Source: Sipunculus nudus
Lineage: Eukaryota; Annelida; Sipuncula; Golfingiida; Sipunculidae
NCBI GenBank assembly: GCA_026874595.1
Contig: CM049318.1
Location: forward strand, 27,928,956-27,992,955
Direction: 5' to 3'
Length of the DNA stretch: 64,000 nucleotides
Under the pieces are notes generated by a model. That model ran no database searches. It had not been told where the DNA came from and worked only from the letters and a program-made list of their open reading frames with translations. The position numbers and the translations under genes were made by a program. How positions within the stretch are numbered: position 1 is the first letter of the stretch; each line of letters starts with the position of its first letter. Below, in pieces: positions 1-12,073 of this stretch.

Positions 1-224
1 TTTATGTTCGTCTTCTACTAGGTATAATGATGATCTGGTGTTAGACACTTCGCCCAATACCGCTTCGTACATGCGGGAAGTATAACCGACTGCAGGCGTC
101 ACGGCAAACTTTGCGTCCTGGCACGACGCCAACCGGAAGCGCAGTCCCTCTATCGGCGGATGTGGTATAACCCAAACCGGATACTCCCCCATTGAGGAGT
201 CAGTCTTCACGGCATAGATGTTTT
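1..224 (-). CDS. Exon Z9: FAMeT domain type 9, N-terminal part (cut by window edge)
   Basis: The exon opens in phase 1 after the acceptor at 225-226 and reads ENIYAVKTDSSMGEYPVWV, then the conserved LASCQDA cysteine core and LGEVSNTRSSLY. The frame is still open at position 1. It aligns with X9 (60367-60810) and Y9 (40883-41329), both single full-domain exons, so about half the exon lies outside the window. The 352-bp intron to Z8 (225-576) is AT-rich and holds nothing recognisable. Confidence 0.85.
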
Positions 225-576
225 CTGTTTCAATGAAAACCGTTTTTAAAACCTGTACACTACTACTTAAATTTTTTATAAAACGTATCATGATTTAAAG
301 GAGAATATCATTTCCAAAATCACAGGCTCATTATCTGTCATTTATCTAATGTATGAATTTTGCAGAAGAACGATATAGTTTAATTTAATGTTCATATCGG
401 GTTGTTACCTTATTAAAGTGTTATTAGTGATTATCTGGGTTATATTTGCTTAATAATATGCAGAAGAATTTCTATTTTTTAAGATGTGATTTTTTATTGG
501 AATAGTCATATTTGAAAAATTGTTCCAAATGTTAATCTGGTGGTTATTTAAAGGATTTGATAACGGTTTAACTAAC

Positions 577-1011
577 CTTGACCTTGGCTAACGGCCCACA
601 TGCCCTCGACTCCTTCAGCAGTAGACAGAGACACCGCAGTGACCGGGTAAACGCCCTGGTCGTATTGTAACAAACGCATCTTCCCAGGGTACGCTCCAAA
701 ACCCACCTCGAAGACTTGCTCCCATCTCACCCAGAACGGCATCTGCTGGTCACAGTTGAGAACTTTAGGAGACCCCACTGCCGCCAGCACCTGGCCATCC
801 CTCAGTCTGACTATCTGTGTCTGGTTGTTCTCCTGGACGCCGATGACGAAGGCAACGGTGGTGGTGCTGACGACACCCGGAACTTCCTGTAAGGCCACCC
901 AGGCGTTCTTACAAGCCTTCACCTCGAACGTGAAACTGGTCTTTTGACTGGTTGTGAAGTATGCTTGATTGAAATCACGAAGACCTCTGGTGCGAATCGC
1001 AAACTTATCCC
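577..1011 (-). CDS. Exon Z8: FAMeT domain type 8 (complete)
   Basis: This 435-nt single exon encodes a whole domain of about 145 residues. It starts in phase 1 (acceptor ct at 1012-1013) with GDKFAIRT and ends SQGQ plus one base before the GTTAGT donor. Conserved points are FEVKACKNA, FVIGVQENNQ, VLNCDQ and FWVRW. The central 150 bp are nearly identical to X8 60 kb away, while both ends differ. The intron upstream (1012-9496, 8.5 kb) is the longest in the window and is full of repeats. Confidence 0.92.
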
Positions 1012-1479
1012 CTAGTGGATAGACCAGATGTAAATGTTACATAAATATATACTAGACAACTCAGTAGGCAATCGGATAATTGGGCTGGTAAGCCTACTCG
1101 AGTCATGATACAAGTTATATCTAGGAATGTATCGCAGTGGTCTTGCATCAGGTTGCATTCACATCGTAGTAAACGACCTATAATCTCAATATTATGCTAA
1201 CAAGTGACCCATGGGTCATGTCGCTCAGCTGACGGGGAACAGATTCACAAAAGGAAATTTTATCATCAGAATGGTAGATACCCATTCAACTGAAGCATCA
1301 AACAGAGTAACCAACAGGCCAAGATTTAGTCTGTATTTATATATCTGAAAAATAGAGAAAAAATGTGTAAACTTTAAAAACTAGAATACGGGTAGCCGAC
1401 AAGTGACTACGTGTATCTGCCAAAATCAGAGTGAAACGGGTGAAGTGAGGCATGGATTGAGTGGCAAGGGGAAACAGAG

Positions 1480-2900
1480 TGAGGTATGTTGCATATTAGC
1501 ATGGATGTCTGCAGCCTAAATGTGTATGTAGGTTGTGCAACCTACCACAAATCCAGAAAGCTGTCCAAGTTGAATACATATGCAAAATTTTAGGCAGAAA
1601 AGTCAAACCACTACATGGATATGAGTGATTTTAGCCCACGGCAGACAAACAGACAGACGCTGTGCAAAAATGGTTGCAGTTTTGTGTATGATAAAGACCT
1701 ATGTGAGATCTAAACACAAGCACAATTTTGGCCCAATCGGTCAAATGGTTCCTGAGATATTAGCTTGGAAGTGTGCAGCGTTAATTAGAATGTAGGTGGC
1801 GCCACCTGTCATAAAATCAAGAAAGCTATCCAGGATGTATAAACCTGCAAAATTTTAGGCAGTTATGTCAAACCACTACAGAGAAATGAGTGATTTTAGG
1901 CCACGGCAGACAAACAGACAGACGCTGTGCAAAATGTGCAAAAATGGTTGCAGGTGGCCCCTCCAGTTTTGTGTATGATAAAGACCTATGTGAGATCTAT
2001 ACACATGCAAAATTTTGGCCCAAGCGTTCAAACGATTCCCGAGATATGATCTGGATGTCTGCAGCATAAACTAGAATAAAGGTGGCGCCACCTGTCATAA
2101 AATCAAGAAAGCTATCCAGGATGTATAAAACTGCAAAATTTTAGGCAGATATGTCAAACCACTGCCAAGATGTGAGTGACTTTATTGCACGGCAGACAAA
2201 CAGACAGACGCTGTGCAAAAATGGTTGCAGGTGGTGCCACCAGTTTTGCGTATGATAAAGAGCTATGTTAGATCTATACACATGCAAAATTTTGGCCCGA
2301 TCGGTCAAACGGTTCCCGAGATATGAGCTTGGATGTCATCAGCGTGAACGTGAATGTAGGTGGTGCCACCTGTCATAAAATCAAGAAAGCTATCCAGGAT
2401 GTATAAAACTGCAAAATTTTAGGCAGATATGTCAAACCACTGCCGAGATATGAGTGACATTATCGCACGGCAGACAAACAGACAGACGCTGTGCAAAAAT
2501 GGTTGCAGGTGGGGCCACCAGTTTAGCGTATGATAAAGAGCTATGTTAGATCTATACACATGCAAAATTTTGGCCCGATCGGTCAAACGGTTCCCGAAAT
2601 ATGAGCTTGGATGTCATCAGCGTGAATGAGAAGGTAGGTGGCGCCACCTGTCATAAAATCAAGAAAGCTATCCAGGATGTATACGCATGCCGAATTTCAG
2701 GTGAATTAGTCAATTCACTGCAGAGATATGAGTGATTTTAACCAAAGCCAGATGAACAGATGGACACTGTGCAAACATGGTTACAGGTGGCGCCACCATT
2801 TTTTGTGTATGTTATAGAGCTATCCAAGGGCTACATTAGTATAAATTTTATTTCCTGATCAGTCAAACGGTTCCCGAGATATGAGCTTGGAAAGCTCATA
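1480..2900. repeat. Tandem satellite, about 280-bp dimeric unit with GGTGGCGCCACC palindromes
   Basis: The phrase 'gtcataaaatcaagaaagct' recurs at about 1808, 2094, 2372 and 2650, giving periods of 286, 278 and 278 bp. Each unit has two related halves. One reads 'tgcaaaattttaggcagata', the other 'tgcaaaattttggcccgatc'; both continue to 'gagatatgag' and carry a GGTGGCGCCACC-like 12-bp palindrome. 'cagacaaacagacagacgctg' recurs once per unit. More decayed copies lie at both ends. Short ORFs in it do not share a frame and are not genes. Confidence 0.85.
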
Positions 2901-3004
2901 AAATCAAGTCCCAGAGGAGCTCTCTGGAAACGAACGCGGCAACGGCGGAGGAACCCGGTTAAAAACATAGTATCCACAAAACTTCGTTTTGGCGGGTACA
3001 AAAA

Positions 3005-5330
3005 TACAGGTGGCTCCACCAGTCTGCAGAAACTAATAAAAACACTTACAAACATCAATATCCATGCAAAGAATCATGGTGATCTCCCCATTAGTTGTTC
3101 AAATACTTCAGCTTTTGTATCAAATTGTCCATTATTCTGAGGGATACTTCGGAGTCCTATAGCTTGAAGAATATGGGTAACAGAGACCTAATTTTAAGTT
3201 TCCACAGGCACTTTTCATGGGCCTCCTTGCATTACAAGAATGAAGATTCTAGGTCCAGTTGTTGCGATTTGTACCCTGTTGACAGATAACCACAAGGTAT
3301 CAAAAAAGAGAAAAAAAATCATAAAAATTTGAAAAAAATAGAGGTTGCGCACCCAGTCTGCAGAAACTGATGGAACAGGTCATGATCAATATGTATGCCG
3401 AAAATCATGACCATCAGTGTTGTAGTTATTGAGATACTGCAGTTTTTGTATCAAATTTTCCATTATTCTGGGGGGTAATTTGGAGCCATACAGCTTAAAG
3501 AATATGGGTAACAGAGACCTAATTTCAGGTTTCCATGGAGACTTTTCATGGGTCTCCCTGTGTGTCAAGAATGAAGATTCTAGGTCCAGTTTTAATGATT
3601 TGTGCCCTGTTAACAGATGTTCATAACTTTAAAGGTCTCAAAAATAGAGAAAAAATTCGTAAAAAAAACCCGAACAAATACAGGTGGTGCCACCAGTCTG
3701 CAGAAACTGATGAAACACTCCATGATCAATATCCATGAAAAAAATTATGGTGATCTCTGCATTAGTTGTTCAGATACTTCAGCTTTTGTATCAAATTTTC
3801 CATTATTCTGAGCTGTATTTTGGAGTGCCATAGCTCAAAGGATATAGGTAACAGAGACCTAATTTCAGGTGTCCATGGAGACTTATCATGGGTCTTTCTG
3901 TGTGTCAACAATGAAGATTCTAGGTCCAGTCCTTACGATTTGTACCCTGTTGACAGATAACTACATCCTGAAAGGTCTCAAAAATAGAGAATAAAAAATT
4001 GTGAAAATTTGAAAAAATACAGGTGGCACCACCAGTCTGCAGGTACTGATGAAACACCTCTTGATCAATATGTATGCCAAAAATCATGACCATCAGTGTT
4101 GTAGTTATTGAGATGTTGCAGTTTGTTTTTATCAAATTTTCCATTATTCTGGGGGGTTATTGGGAGCCCCCCATAGCTCAAAGGATATGGGTAACAGAGA
4201 CCTTATTTCAGGTTTCCATGGAGACTTTTTATTGACCTCTCAGTGTGTCAAGAATGAAGATTCTAGGTCCAGTCTTTATGATTTGTGCCCTGTTAACAGC
4301 TGTTCACATTTTTAAATTCGTAAAAAATCGAAAAATTCAGGTGGCGCCACCAGTCTGCAGGAAGTGATGGAACATCTCATGATCAATACGTATGCCAAAA
4401 ATCATGACCATCAGTCAAGTAGTTAATGAGATATTGAAGTTTTTGTATGAAATTTTTGACTTTTCTGGGGGGTACTTTGGGGCCCCATAGCTCAAAGGAT
4501 ATGGGTAACAGAGATCTAATTTATGGTTTCTATGGAGACTTTTAATAGGTTTCTCAGTGTGTCGAGAATGAAGATTCTAGGTCCAGCGGTTACGATTTGT
4601 TCCACGTTAACAGATGACAGCATCTTTAAACGTCTCAAAAATAGAGGAAAAATTGTAAAAAAAATCGAAAAATACAGGTGGCGCCACCAGTCTGCAGGAA
4701 CTTATGGAACATCTCATGATCAATATGTATGCCAAAAATCATGACCATCAGTGTTGTAGTTATTGAGATATTGAAGTTTTTGTATGAAATTTTTTACTAT
4801 TCTGGGGGGTACTTTGGGGCCCCATAGCTCGAAGGATATGGGTAACAGAGACCTAAATTCTGGTTTCCAAGGAGATTTTTCATGGACCTCTCAGTGTATC
4901 AAGAATTAAGATTCTAGGTTCAGTCTTTAAGATTTGTGCCCTGTTAACAGATGTTCACATTTTTAAAGGTCTCAAAAATAGAGAAAAAAATTTGTAAAAA
5001 ATCGAAAAATACAGGTGGCGCCACCAGTCTGCAGAAAGTGATGGAACATCTCATGATCAATATGTATGCCAAAAATCATGACCATCAGTCAAGTAGTTAA
5101 TGAGATATTGAAGTTTTTGTATGAAATTTTCGACTTTTCTTTGGGGTACTTTGGGGCCCCATAGCTCGAAGGATATGGGTAACAGAGACCTAATTTCTGG
5201 TTTCCAAGGAGATTTTTCATGGACCTCTCAGAATCCCAAGTTACAAGGTTCTAGGTCCAGCGGTTACGATTTGTGCCTGGTTAACGGACGGACAGACGGA
5301 CAGACGGACGACGGACAAAGAGTGATCGCT
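3005..5330. repeat. Tandem satellite, about 335-bp unit, seven copies, ending in a GACGGACA tract
   Basis: The landmark 'agtctgcag' occurs at about 3021, 3354, 3695, 4034, 4352, 4689 and 5026, giving unit lengths of 318-341 bp. Each unit also carries 'ggtggcgccacc' or a variant, 'atcatgaccatcag' and 'gggtaacagagacctaattt'. The last unit runs into a GACGGACAGACGGAC tract (5287-5315) followed by 'gatcgctatagctcagatga'. The shared palindrome links it to the 280-bp array just to the left. Short ORFs inside resemble each other only because the DNA repeats. Confidence 0.85.
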
Positions 5331-5639
5331 ATAGCTCAGATGACTTTCAGTCAGCTGAACTAAAAATAAGGAATTTACATAGTAGTATACATGTGAGCTC
5401 ACAACCCAAACTGAAACACCGTCTCCATGGACACGGGTCATTTCCTGTATCGCCTGCAAGCTGCCTGCGTCCTAGCGACAGCTTGTCACCCCAAACGTCG
5501 ATTTTAGATGAACTGAAGACGATGGGGTGACAGTACAAGCTATTGGGTTCGCATCAATTCTAGTATGTGCAGATGTGCACGCCATTTCTGACACTACTTT
5601 TTCATTTTCATCCACTTCTCGAACTGTCATTTTCCTGAG

Positions 5640-7405
5640 TTAAGACAAAAAGTGACGTTATTCTGTTGGGGAAAATAATAATTATTACATCCACGGTTGA
5701 CTTACGTGTAAACGTGCAGCAGTTTTTAATTCCGAGGCTGGTTTTACTCGAAAAACTCGTCTCCACGTCTGTCAGCGGGAGAATCATAACTTCCGGTAGG
5801 GGATTTCCAAACGGCTATGTGTAAAACTCGGAAGTCCGAAGTCGGAAGCAAGGACTTTTTTTAAAGCAATGATCGAAGCATAATTAAAATGCTACTACAT
5901 CAATGGAAAGTATCTTTTTATTTTTATTGATAGAATAAGGTCTTTTTTATCATCATTTAAAATAATCAAAGTTATCCACCCGAAGTTAATGACTATTTTT
6001 TGCTCGGAAATGCCCGGTTATGGTCAAAATGTGTAAAACTCGGAAGCCAGTAATGGCAAATGCACTGGTCATCATATTGTCAGCAAACGTGTCAAGCATT
6101 TTCAATTTCTTCAGTATCATGTATTTTTCATAAATTCAATCTGTTTTGTAACATTCATGATGCTGTTTTTTTAATAATATATTATATTGATATTTTATTT
6201 CATTTTGTAAAACAAGATTATTTTAACTCATCAATATTTTACGCTGTTACCGCATTCTATGTTGATGGAAACATGAAAAAAATAAAGGTTTTGATAATAT
6301 TTTATACATGTGCCCCTATAAAAATCACCCTGATAATATCATAGAGACTTAAACAGAAAATTTGACAGAACCAAAAAAGCGTCCAGTTAATGTTTTTACA
6401 AGTTGTTTCGAACAAAATATTTTATTTTTAATGTATAAATTGAAAAACATTTTCCTCTTCCATTGACCAAAAAAAAATTCATCAGTATTATGAATCTCTT
6501 AGACTCTTATCTATTATGTAATACTTTTTATGCCAAATTATATTTTACATTTCATGGTCCGGTTGCATTTATATATATATTATATAAACAAAATTGTAAT
6601 TTCTTTTCGAGATCCTTGTAATCGTACAGTAATATGAAGTTGAAGGGTGCACATTCTGGTTATATGCCCTTATCATGCAATCATTTGCAAACATACTTTA
6701 ATATATTAATAAATATCCATATATTTGAAGTTGAAATGTGATGTTGAAACATCAGGAGTGAAATTAATATAATATAAATATCGAGATTGATAAAGTTTGA
6801 AAGAAAGAGTCAAAAACTTGAAAAAGAATTAATTTTAGTTTTAAAAAAATATTTGCTTAAATTCGTAAATCGATCAGATTATATAATAATACATGTATTA
6901 GTATGTTATATATTATCTGGACTTTTGTATCCCTTTTCTAAGATATAAATGTAACATTTTTTTTAAATATTGTTGAACTCTAACATATTGAAAGACATTT
7001 CGTTTTTGCATATGATACATGTATGTTTGTTCCAGCGATGACCTTCTCGGATATATTGAATTTTCATATTTGTTCAACGTATGGAAAATATATTACTATA
7101 TTTTATTTTGAATGACATCGTAATTTATAACTGTATTTTTAATGCCGTACAAGGGTTAATTATACCATATTAATTATGCAGTGGTGCATCCATAGAGGGC
7201 GCAAGCCCGTTCAGACGTATATCTCTTAATTTTCATTTCTTTTCCAGATTACTTTTTTTATTCCCTAGCAATTTCATTATTATATTTCTTACTTTCCAAT
7301 TCATAAATTGGTGATTTACTCCACTGAGAGAGCATACAAATATGTACTAGTATAATGAGATAGGAAGTATTTCCGTTATCACACTTTACTCGATAATAAC
7401 ACCGA

Positions 7406-7458
<53 letters not shown>

Positions 7459-7985
7459 TATATATTAAAATTACAAATAAAAATATAAGAACTTCTAGTT
7501 TTCCGATTATGTGTCATGTATTGCATCATACACTCATTATAAGCAGAATCATGCATAAGCAATTTTAATATATGCATGCAACTATAATTATAATGAAACG
7601 GTATTTTGGGCACAGTGCGTCTCTGTGACTTCCGAGTTATACACATTGGATAACATCCAAGCACTTCTGACTGACTTCCGAGATGGCTTCCGAGCACAAA
7701 ATCTTCTATAACGTTCAGATTAAACAATGGATAACTATTATTCTTCACAGAATGATAAAAAGAGATCTTATTCTATCGGGGAAAAAACCAAAACGGTATT
7801 GAAGCGTTAGCATTTGTATATGCTTTAAACTGCTTTCGTTGGTTTCCGGCTTCCGGCTTCCGGCTTCCGACTTCCAAGTTTACATACACGACCGCGCCAT
7901 GACACATTTAGTTTTGAATGAGAAGTACCGCTTCACGTGAATCGGTGCCACAGTGATGAAAGGAGGTAATAATTGTAATTATTTT
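5640..7985. repeat. AT-rich element with inverted CGGAAG motifs (possible non-autonomous transposon)
   Basis: On the left, 'gtgtaaaactcggaag' occurs at about 5819 and 6031. On the right, the reverse complement appears as 'cttccgagttatacac' (about 7630) and 'cttccgacttccaagtttac' (about 7865). 'aataattattac' near 5688 is roughly mirrored by 'gtaataattgtaattatt' near 7967. The interior is very AT-rich with no credible ORF and includes a (TA)n tract (7408-7466). Exact ends and target duplications were not resolved. Confidence 0.4.
7408..7466. repeat. (TA)n microsatellite
   Basis: A nearly pure TA dinucleotide run of about 50 bp, interrupted by one GA near its end, within the large Z8-Z7b intron. 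Confidence 0.95.
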
Positions 7986-9496
7986 TGTGTAACAACATTT
8001 TTTCTTCGATATTTAGCACATATAATACGACTATATAAGCCTGTGATGCCAAATAATACCAGACAGCAAATATTTTGATCCGACCCTTAGAATGGGCGTT
8101 CTGTTGTGACTGCCATCATGACTCCAGGCCCTATCAGTTTTTTTTCCGAAGGCCTGAGTGTCATGTTGTCATGGCTACCTGCGTCCTGTAACCCGTGCGA
8201 GCCATGCTTGTGTTCATGCGGTCATAAATTCAAGAAACACGCCAAAGGGTTTACCAATGTGCTGGGTTAAAATGGAACTTTTCTCGCTCATGTTTGGTAT
8301 TATTAGAAAGTACAAAAAAAAGCTAACGATGGGTCTGGTTTATGTTGATTGACAGTTTACCTGTAGGCCATGAAGCATTGTCAGAAATGACGAAAATATT
8401 TGCATCTTCATTAATACGTTCCTCAGACATAGATGTCATGACATAATGGCGCTAGTAATCTGGTCGTAATGCCAAAGGGTCGATATGGCGCTAAAGTTTA
8501 TACGTACTGTTTTAAAAAGTAACACGAATCAGAGAATCCGGGACAATCGAGTCAAAATATTGAAGCGTCACATAGGAATTGTGGGCGCCAAAGAGGTAGC
8601 GCTTTGTGTCAATGTTGAAGAGTAAAAAGAACTGAATAAATTAAAACATTATTTTACATAAATATATGATTATAAATTGTGTCTTTATTCGACGATCTGG
8701 TTTTAGTGAAATGGATAGGTCAGTTGTCATGTTTCACCAGGGTTGCGACAATTGACTGGGTTGTCTGGGTAAGTAAGGAATGGCCTGGACAGCTACGAGA
8801 CATAGCATTGATCTATTTGGTCCTACAGCGAAAATTCGCGCTTCCACTCGAAGCTCAGAACCCCTGAATCAAGCGCCTGAATGAGATTTCGAGCGGCACA
8901 GAGGATATATCCCTTGCGTTATCTGGGATACGATTATATAGGGACATGTTTGTGAACTATAATCAACATTCTCCCCGGATGGGTAAATGTGATGACCTGT
9001 TTTGGCACAGGGCGTTTAATTCCACGTTTCAACCTCATGTATACCATAGGCAGAGCTATGAGAGCTCGATTCATTAATGGAAAAAAAATCTGTCTTCACG
9101 TGAAGGTTATCATTTGTCATTCAGTTGCAGTACCGGATATAATTACATTCTCTTCCTGGTAGTGAAGATCGTCCCGGCGCCGTTTACAACCTTGTCTTAC
9201 TATATAAATATAAACCTAGGTGACTATGGGGATTTAAACCATGTGCTATTTCTAATTATAACATGAATCATACTCTCCATGGCTCATGTGTGTTCATTCA
9301 ATAATCTCGAGAGGTGACTGAAACTAGAGGAGCGAGAGAGATCCAGTGACCTTGGACGGGCCTCTACCACCAACTCTCAAAGCCACTCCGGAAATCGCCT
9401 GCGGAGAGAGTCCAGCTCCTCTGTCTAAGCCACCATTATAGTTCGAATATTTATAAGTTAGGTGGATATGTTTGAATGAAGATTTAAAATTCTCAC
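7986..9496. other. Intron stretch with no gene seen
   Basis: This is the proximal part of the Z7b-to-Z8 intron. It has unique-looking, moderately AT-rich sequence and only short unsupported ORFs on either strand. I see no splice-flanked domain, RNA gene or clear repeat. Confidence 0.6.
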
Positions 9497-9791
9497 CGAA
9501 TTTCCTAGTGAACTCCCAGTTTCCTGATGTCGTCACTTGCTGCGGCGTCGAGGTGTGGACAGAGATGGCGTTAATACTTGGTGGGTAACTGAGAGGGTCC
9601 TGCCAGCCGAGGAGGGTCTGGGTAGGATAGCTGCTGCGACCGACACGGATGAAGCGACCCTCCCAGGCCACCCAGAATCTCCTCATCTCAAAGCAGTTCA
9701 GAAGATCCGGGATGGTTGCCGTGGAAACCGTAGCGCTCATACTAGCGGCGTAAATCTGGATTTGTGTGTTATTTGCCCCTCCGATTAGAAC
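9497..9791 (-). CDS. Exon Z7b: FAMeT domain type 7, C-terminal half
   Basis: This 295-nt exon is phase 0 at its start (acceptor ct at 9792-9793) and phase 1 at its end (donor GTGAGA). It reads VLIGGANNTQIQIYA, then DLLNCFEMRRFWVAWEGRF, IRVGRSSYPTQ and WEFTRKFG. With Z7a it totals 456 nt, identical to X7. The protein is about 90% identical to X7b and much less like Y7b. Confidence 0.92.
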
Positions 9792-11246
9792 CTTTAAATG
9801 ACATTTTAGATTGTCATTGAACAACATATGTATATGGTTACAATATATTTAAAGTCATAAAACATACCGGCTCAGGTATTGTACGAAACCAACTCTGAAA
9901 AAATTCCCTGACTACTACCTGACTTTCAATTAGTTTTCAAGGAGGAATCATCACGCAAATTTTGAATTTGGTCTCAAAAAGTCATTTAACAGCCAACCCA
10001 ATGCAAAACTTAATTGAAAAACAATTAGAAAAAGTATGGAACACCAGAAATTTATCAGATACTGCTAAGAAACGGATTTGGTCCATCATTAATTGTTGGT
10101 GTTATATGTTGTGTATCCATCCTCTAAATCATCAACCCAAGATTTTTATACAAAAAATTATACGGAAATGAGATTAAATCAGCAAGCACACCACAACTTA
10201 TGACATAAGAGATGCAAAACTATTTTAACCTGATAACTAACTGCGATCGCTATAGCCATTAAAAAATTATCAAAATATCAAAGATTTCCATGCTTTTTAT
10301 GAAATTTCCAGACTTTATTAGACCTCGTAAAAATGATATTTTCCCTGCAACCCTGTGTTTATATAATTAAGGAACTGTTAGGGCGCCAATTAGGTTCCCG
10401 AAGAAATATAGGAATTTTACAAGAGCACTTGAGGATTAAATAGAGGAGTTAATAGGTATTTAGCCAGAAATACAAGTAAAATACCGGTGTTTTCACTGCA
10501 CTGTCATGTTTAACTCGGCTGCTTATCGTGACTATCATTTCTTTAGCAGCATCTAAATGCCTGTTTAAATGGTTTAGATATCTGCAATTGCAAGCTGTAA
10601 GCTGTGTTTCCATGTATCCGCAAAAAACGTATTCGCAAAAGACGTACGTACGTTCCATAGTGCGCTGTCCGCAAAAACTGTTTCCATAGGTACGTACGTT
10701 TTTCTTGCGGATACCCTTTCACGTGCCTCTTTTGAAACTGCAAGGACGACAGGCAGGAAGAAGATCAATATGTCTCATCACACCTGGCTCCGGGGCACAG
10801 TTGGGAAACGTAGGAATTTTTGCCATCCGCAAAACGGATGAATCGCTCACCGATCCGTTTCGATGCTGTCCTTTTTTGCGGATACGCATGCGGAGCACGT
10901 TAAAACGTACATATGGAAACAGTTCATCTTAAAAAGATGGATCCGATTTTTTGCGTACGAGACGTACGAGATTTACGGATGAATGGAAACACAGCTGTAA
11001 ACATTTAATGCACCGTTCTACAAAGAAGCTGAATGTTTTAAATAATAGAAGGTCTGCATAACATTAATCATTCAATATTAACAGTTACACTTTAAATATA
11101 ATTGTGTAGTGAAAAAAAGGAGAATATGGGTTTAGGGTTTTTAAATGCTGGAAAATAAATGTATAGGAAAATATAGGAGATATTTTTATAGGAATATACG
11201 GGAAATATTGGATTGGTCGGAAGACGTGTGATATTTAAGCTGATAC
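9792..11246. other. Intron Z7a-Z7b
   Basis: This 1.45-kb intron lies between the two halves of domain Z7. Its only recognisable content is the fold-back element at 10600-10996. The rest is AT-rich without a supported gene. Confidence 0.7.
10600..10996. mobile_element. MITE-like element with terminal inverted repeats
   Basis: The left end 'agctgtgtttccat' and right end 'atggaaacacagct' are perfect inverted repeats about 397 bp apart, with 'gta' directly outside both ends as a possible 3-bp target duplication. The interior is rich in 'tacgtacgt', 'tgcggatac' and 'cgcaaaa' motifs in both orientations and has no transposase ORF. Short TSD and fold-back structure suggest a Harbinger-like MITE, but the superfamily is a guess. 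Confidence 0.7.
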
Positions 11247-11407
11247 CTGGTAATTAAACTGTGCCGGATCGCGTCCGCTGTTACTGTATAAAGCGATGTT
11301 GGCGTCCTTACAAGCTCGGACCTGGAACTCCACGAAGTTTTGTTGTGTCGTGACCCATAAAGTTCCATATGCCGTGTTGGCTGGCGTCCTTACAATCAAG
11401 GAGTCGT
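11247..11407 (-). CDS. Exon Z7a: FAMeT domain type 7, N-terminal half
   Basis: A 161-nt exon with phase-1 acceptor (ct at 11408-11409) and phase-0 donor GTATCA after TACCAG. It reads DDSLIVRTPANTAYGTLWV, then FVEFQVRACKDANIALYSNS. It has the same length as X7a (63103-63263), with near-identical residues through RACKDANIALYSNSGR. The 666-bp intron to Z6b carries part of a dispersed repeat (11690-11890). Confidence 0.9.
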
Positions 11408-11689
11408 CTGGAAACGCATTCAAAGCACATATCGATTGATAAAATATTTTACACATTTCTACAACATTTTATGCATTTATAATCGTGAGATACGTGGATT
11501 CTATTGGAAAAAAGTGTACGAGATCAAAATATATTCATCTAGTTATTATATTACGAGTAATACCATGATTATGTCATCCTGTTAAATGGGTCTATTCCGA
11601 TATCTGACATCTATTACCAAAAGATATAATTCCTTGAACTGTTTATAAAAATAGACCGGACAACGCTAATCCAAAGGTACACGGGCTCT

Positions 11690-11890
11690 TGGTTTTGTTT
11701 ATATCTACGTATTTATAAGACGTGGGGGCCCGCAAAAACAATCTAAATACATTTAACAGCATTTGGCGACAAGGTAGGCGAGCAGAGTAATGCAAATGGC
11801 GATTAGTAACTAGTGATTTTTTAACTTTCGCACATGCAACAAACCCCCTTCGGTTACGTGTTTACATGTTACGACGTTGGCACATTTTTT
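11690..11890. repeat. Dispersed repeat, copy 1 (related to 31280-31480)
   Basis: The stretch around 'tgggggcccgc' followed by 'aaaacaatc', a 'catttggcga'-type segment, 'tgcaaatgg' and a downstream 'gtttacatgtta' recurs in the same order at 31.3-31.5 kb. This indicates an old interspersed repeat. No ends or coding capacity were found. Confidence 0.5.
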
Positions 11891-12073
11891 TTTTTTTTAA
11901 TTATAGCTTGCAGATAAGCAAGCTCATACAGGCGTTATAAGAACCTTTGTCAGCAGGCATCACCTGCAGTAATTAAATACATGTACCCTGAGTGAGCTAT
12001 AAATCACAGAATATTTAAATTATACATATTAAACAAGTAAATAACTGGCTGTAAATTTAATTATTACACATAC

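Noticed and set aside
1480-5330. CRISPR-like array
   Set aside because: Units are about 280 and 335 bp with no short repeat/unique spacer pattern, in clearly eukaryotic spliced DNA.
3095-5363. Series of similar 60-80-residue ORFs on the plus strand sharing a 'MGNRDLISGF' motif
   Set aside because: They arise because the 335-bp satellite repeats. Frames shift between units, stops are frequent, and there are no splice sites or known domain.
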